Program-made: the position numbers and the translations under genes
From: Niastella sp.
Lineage (GTDB): Bacteria; Bacteroidota; Bacteroidia; Chitinophagales; Chitinophagaceae
Direction: 5' to 3'
Length of the DNA stretch: 13,461 nt
Assembly (NCBI GenBank): GCA_021154515.1
Contig: JAJKIL010000200.1
Span: 1 to 13,461 of the forward strand
The notes under the pieces: generated by a model
Seen by the model: only the letters and a program-made list of their open reading frames with translations
Told to the model about the DNA's origin: nothing
Database searches by the model: none
Part shown: one piece after another, positions 12,233 through 13,461 of the stretch
Position numbering within the stretch: the stretch's first letter is position 1
Layout of the letters: each line of letters begins with the position of its first letter

Positions 12233-13461
12233 TTAGAATACCCAATACCAGGTTATCCAGGTGGAAGGATCATCAACACTTACCTGATCATAGGTAATCT
12301 CGCTGCTTTGTACAAAATAGTAGTTACCGGTACCACTAAACATTTGTTGACGCGTTTGCTGCGCCGGTCCGGATGCGGGCCAGGGTATTTTACTATTTAC
12401 CGAATCTTCGGTGACCCTTGTGAGTCCGGTAGTTTTGGTTATAGTTTGTTTAACCCATGAACCATTTATTCCAACCAATCCGAGAGGTGTATGCAGCGTA
12501 TCGAGATAAACGTTTACAAATGCATCGCCGCCAGCCTGGTTAGGTTGGTACAGTAAGAAATAAAATTCAGCCGAATCGTTCTTGAGAGATCTGATATTAA
12601 AGGCATCGTCAACGCCGTTCTTATGAAACCCATTTAACGAGATCCAGTAATTACCACCGGCTATAGCCTGGTTACGCCACCGGGTTATTGCATTCTTTAC
12701 GTCGGGGTTAAGCGGTGGAGCGGTTGTTGTGGGCACGGCCCCTTTAATAGTAGCAGCAGTACCATTAACCGTTACATTCATTACCTGGCTGGTAAGCGCA
12801 CCGTCGGTAAAACCGGTAATACTGAAACCGGGTATGGTAATCGAACCATTGGTAATGGGATCAAGAAAATATACCCCATTGGCCCAGAAATAATATTTAC
12901 TGGTAGCTGAAGTAGCCTGGGAGCCAGTACCCCAGGATACCGTTACTTTTTTAGTAGTTGTATCAAACTGTAATTCGTAATCGGCGCCGCGGTAGTTTAA
13001 TCTTTTCCAGTAAGACAGGAACTTCCAGTAGTTTCTAAAATTCAGCACGCCATTGGCCACCTGTTTGGCTGACCAGATGGTTTTGTCGGCTTGGGTGGCT
13101 TTTTTGAAAGTGAGTTTGCTGCCATTAAAACGACCTGTTAAGCTAATGCTGTCGGTAGAAACAGAATCGATGGCAAATTCAAAATCGGATTTCAATCCAA
13201 CACCAACTGAGCCGCCATTTACTGAAGCATCGGGATCGCTCAGAATATGGATGTAAGAATAAGAATCGAATAAAAGACTGGGCTGTTGCAATGCTTTTAA
13301 CCGGTAACTGCTTTCCATTGAACTGCTGGAAGTGGCGCTGTCGAAATCACTGTACATCACTACCCGGTTGCTATCGTTGAAGCTGAAATAAAACCGGTAC
13401 AGGGTGCCGTCTGCGGTAAAAAGATTACCATTCCAGCCGTATGGTGAGCTGGTGATGGCAG
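12233..13461 (-). CDS. DUF4302 domain protein, N-terminus beyond the window
   Basis: The frame runs without a stop from the right edge to TAA 12233-12235 and shows 408 residues of the C-terminal part. The first visible residues, SSPYGWNGNLF, a short aromatic run LYRFYFSF, then NDSNRVVMYSDF, are the hallmark start of DUF4302. The remainder is beta-rich and Ser/Thr/Asn-rich (SSYRLKALQQPSLLFDSY, HILSDPDASVNGG, NYWKFLSYWKRLNYRG, closing in WITWYWVF). An internal GTG at about 13360 is not the real start, because the conserved motif precedes it. DUF4302 proteins are usually Bacteroidota outer-membrane lipoproteins found beside SusC/SusD-like transport genes; those would lie to the right of this window. 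Function is not established. Confidence 0.85.
   Translation of the reverse strand, partial: AITSSPYGWNGNLFTADGTLYRFYFSFNDSNRVVMYSDFDSATSSSSMESSYRLKALQQPSLLFDSYSYIHILSDPDASVNGGSVGVGLKSDFEFAIDSVSTDSISLTGRFNGSKLTFKKATQADKTIWSAKQVANGVLNFRNYWKFLSYWKRLNYRGADYELQFDTTTKKVTVSWGTGSQATSATSKYYFWANGVYFLDPITNGSITIPGFSITGFTDGALTSQVMNVTVNGTAATIKGAVPTTTAPPLNPDVKNAITRWRNQAIAGGNYWISLNGFHKNGVDDAFNIRSLKNDSAEFYFLLYQPNQAGGDAFVNVYLDTLHTPLGLVGINGSWVKQTITKTTGLTRVTEDSVNSKIPWPASGPAQQTRQQMFSGTGNYYFVQSSEITYDQVSVDDPSTWITWYWVF

Noticed and set aside
12051..12245. A 64-residue - strand open frame between the ECF operon and the DUF4302 gene.
   Set aside because: It spans three hairpins including a strong terminator and resembles no protein family.

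Overview
The window looks like a chromosomal segment from a member of the Bacteroidota, most likely the Chitinophagaceae (Chitinophaga/Niastella-like). The grounds are promoter-like sequences of the Bacteroidota type (TTG...TAnnTTTG) in front of lolA and ftsK, few Shine-Dalgarno sequences, a DUF4302 lipoprotein-type gene, a DUF6169-like gene, an ECF sigma/TM protein/DUF4097-like operon, and AT-rich or GTTAAC-rich intergenic repeats. The family assignment is inference. No tRNA, rRNA, CRISPR array, transposase or phage gene was seen.

Layout. (1) 1-623, + strand: the tail of an unidentified gene, then a DUF6169-like gene broken by a one-base frameshift near position 142-145. (2) 626-1787: a thioredoxin-fold lipoprotein on the - strand and, divergently, the flavin prenyltransferase ubiX, sharing a 37-bp promoter gap. 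(3) 1787-1921: a degenerate inverted repeat followed by a bidirectional terminator. (4) 1945-5243, - strand: lolA downstream of ftsK, each with its own recognisable promoter; the ftsK transcript is probably leaderless or nearly so. (5) 5339-7501, + strand: a tandem-repeat element, then a seven-TM sensor histidine kinase with no response regulator beside it. (6) 7516-9606, - strand: a compact operon of a glutaryl-CoA-dehydrogenase-like acyl-CoA dehydrogenase, shikimate kinase (aroK) and a DUF423 membrane protein. (7) 9741-11967, + strand: an ECF sigma operon with a TTG start, a candidate self-recognised promoter, a single-TM protein placed like an anti-sigma factor, and a secreted DUF4097-like beta-rich protein. 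(8) 11978-12161: an inverted second copy of the tandem-repeat element and three successive hairpins, the last a strong terminator. (9) 12233 to the right edge, - strand: a DUF4302 protein truncated at its N-terminus by the window.

Most of the window is housekeeping: envelope lipoprotein transport (lolA), chromosome segregation (ftsK), aromatic biosynthesis (aroK), acyl-CoA metabolism and prenyl-FMN synthesis (ubiX). The accessory points are the orphan kinase, the ECF/TM/DUF4097 signalling operon, the frameshifted DUF6169-like gene and the dispersed intergenic repeats. I found no convincing new defence or mobile system. The best candidate for under-described biology is the three-gene ECF operon.
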